In this document: one piece after another, positions 5,599-5,848 of the stretch
Layout: each line of letters begins with the position of its first letter
Numbering within the stretch: position 1 is the stretch's first letter
Assembly (NCBI GenBank): GCA_016784265.1
Contig: JADHUZ010000096.1
Span: 1 to 5,848, forward strand
Source: Fidelibacterota bacterium
Lineage (GTDB): Bacteria > Fidelibacterota > BS150m-G59
Direction: 5' to 3'
DNA length: 5,848 bases
Position numbers and translations under genes: made by a program
Notes under the pieces: generated by a model
The model's database searches: none
Told to the model about the DNA's origin: nothing
Seen by the model: only the letters and a program-made list of their open reading frames with translations

Positions 5599-5848
5599 TT
5601 AATTATTCATAATCGAACGGAGCGTTTGCGAACTAATAAGACCACGAAGACGCAATATTGCCCTTGCTTTAATTTGCCTGACCCGCTCTCTAGTTAAATT
5701 GAACTTTTTTCCTATTTCCTCAAGAGTCATAACTTGATCCACACCGATACCATAATACAGCCGAACAATATCCGAATCACGTTTTGGCAATCTGTTGAGA
5801 GCTTTATCAATTTCTATTTTTGCCGTCGAATCCATTAACTTTCTTTCG
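5599..5848 (-). CDS. rpoD: RNA polymerase primary sigma factor, C-terminal region 4 (5' end outside window)
   Basis: The last 82 or so codons of a sigma-70 family gene; the frame stays open to the window edge (ERKL before MDST), so the start is upstream of this view. The visible part is sigma region 4: LPKRDSDIVRLYYGI, then the helix-turn-helix TLEEIGKKFNLTRERVRQIK, which binds the -35 element, and finally a basic RLR and the tail SSQTLRSIMNN. The wording TRERVRQI and the conserved LRS-like tail fit a group 1 or group 2 (RpoD/SigA) factor, not an ECF sigma. Group 1 is more likely, by resemblance to Bacteroidota RpoD, but group 2 cannot be excluded from this fragment. It ends at TAA (5601-5599), 79 nt before the M23 gene, with no obvious terminator between. 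Confidence 0.85.
   Translation of the reverse strand, partial: ERKLMDSTAKIEIDKALNRLPKRDSDIVRLYYGIGVDQVMTLEEIGKKFNLTRERVRQIKARAILRLRGLISSQTLRSIMNN

Overview
The window looks like chromosomal DNA of an AT-rich, Gram-negative bacterium of the Fibrobacterota-Chlorobiota-Bacteroidota group. Three things point there: a type IX secretion (T9SS) sorting domain with an NPFNP motif, a dockerin-type calcium-binding repeat of the NILDVVQIVNI kind, and a Bacteroidota-like primary sigma factor tail. Dockerin and T9SS tails of exactly this wording are typical of Candidatus Marinimicrobia (SAR406) and relatives. That placement is inference from memory; no search was run.

Layout. Plus strand, 1-436: the 3' end of a secreted-protein gene, with a dockerin module, then a TAA, then a complete T9SS sorting domain in the same frame. 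A strong intrinsic terminator follows at 530-558. Positions 559-820 hold a 36-codon ORF with a good ribosome binding site and short word-like repeats (GCAATTTACAATG twice in tandem, TTCGAT three times).

Minus strand, 5848 down to 821, one gene direction throughout: the C-terminal end of rpoD/sigA (cut by the window edge); a membrane-anchored M23 (LytM) murein endopeptidase with a GTG start; miaB; a LapA-domain membrane protein; a LapB-like TPR protein with a C-terminal four-cysteine zinc knuckle; a signal peptide-TPR-SPOR protein; and a selenocysteine tRNA (selC, anticodon UCA) beginning 3 nt after the SPOR gene stop codon.

From the M23 gene to selC the spacing is so tight (14 nt gap, 10 nt overlap, 0 nt, 1 nt overlap, 3 nt gap) that a single transcription unit is likely. 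The protein genes mostly concern the cell envelope: peptidoglycan hydrolysis (M23), peptidoglycan binding (SPOR), and probable control of lipopolysaccharide synthesis (LapA/LapB). The exceptions, miaB and selC, are linked by tRNA biology, because tRNA-Sec carries the A36-A37-A38 motif of i6A-modified tRNAs.

No CRISPR array, insertion sequence, phage gene or defence system is visible. The points worth most attention are the in-frame stop between dockerin and sorting domain, the selC gene embedded at the end of an envelope operon, and the LapA/LapB pair in which LapB has no membrane anchor of its own.
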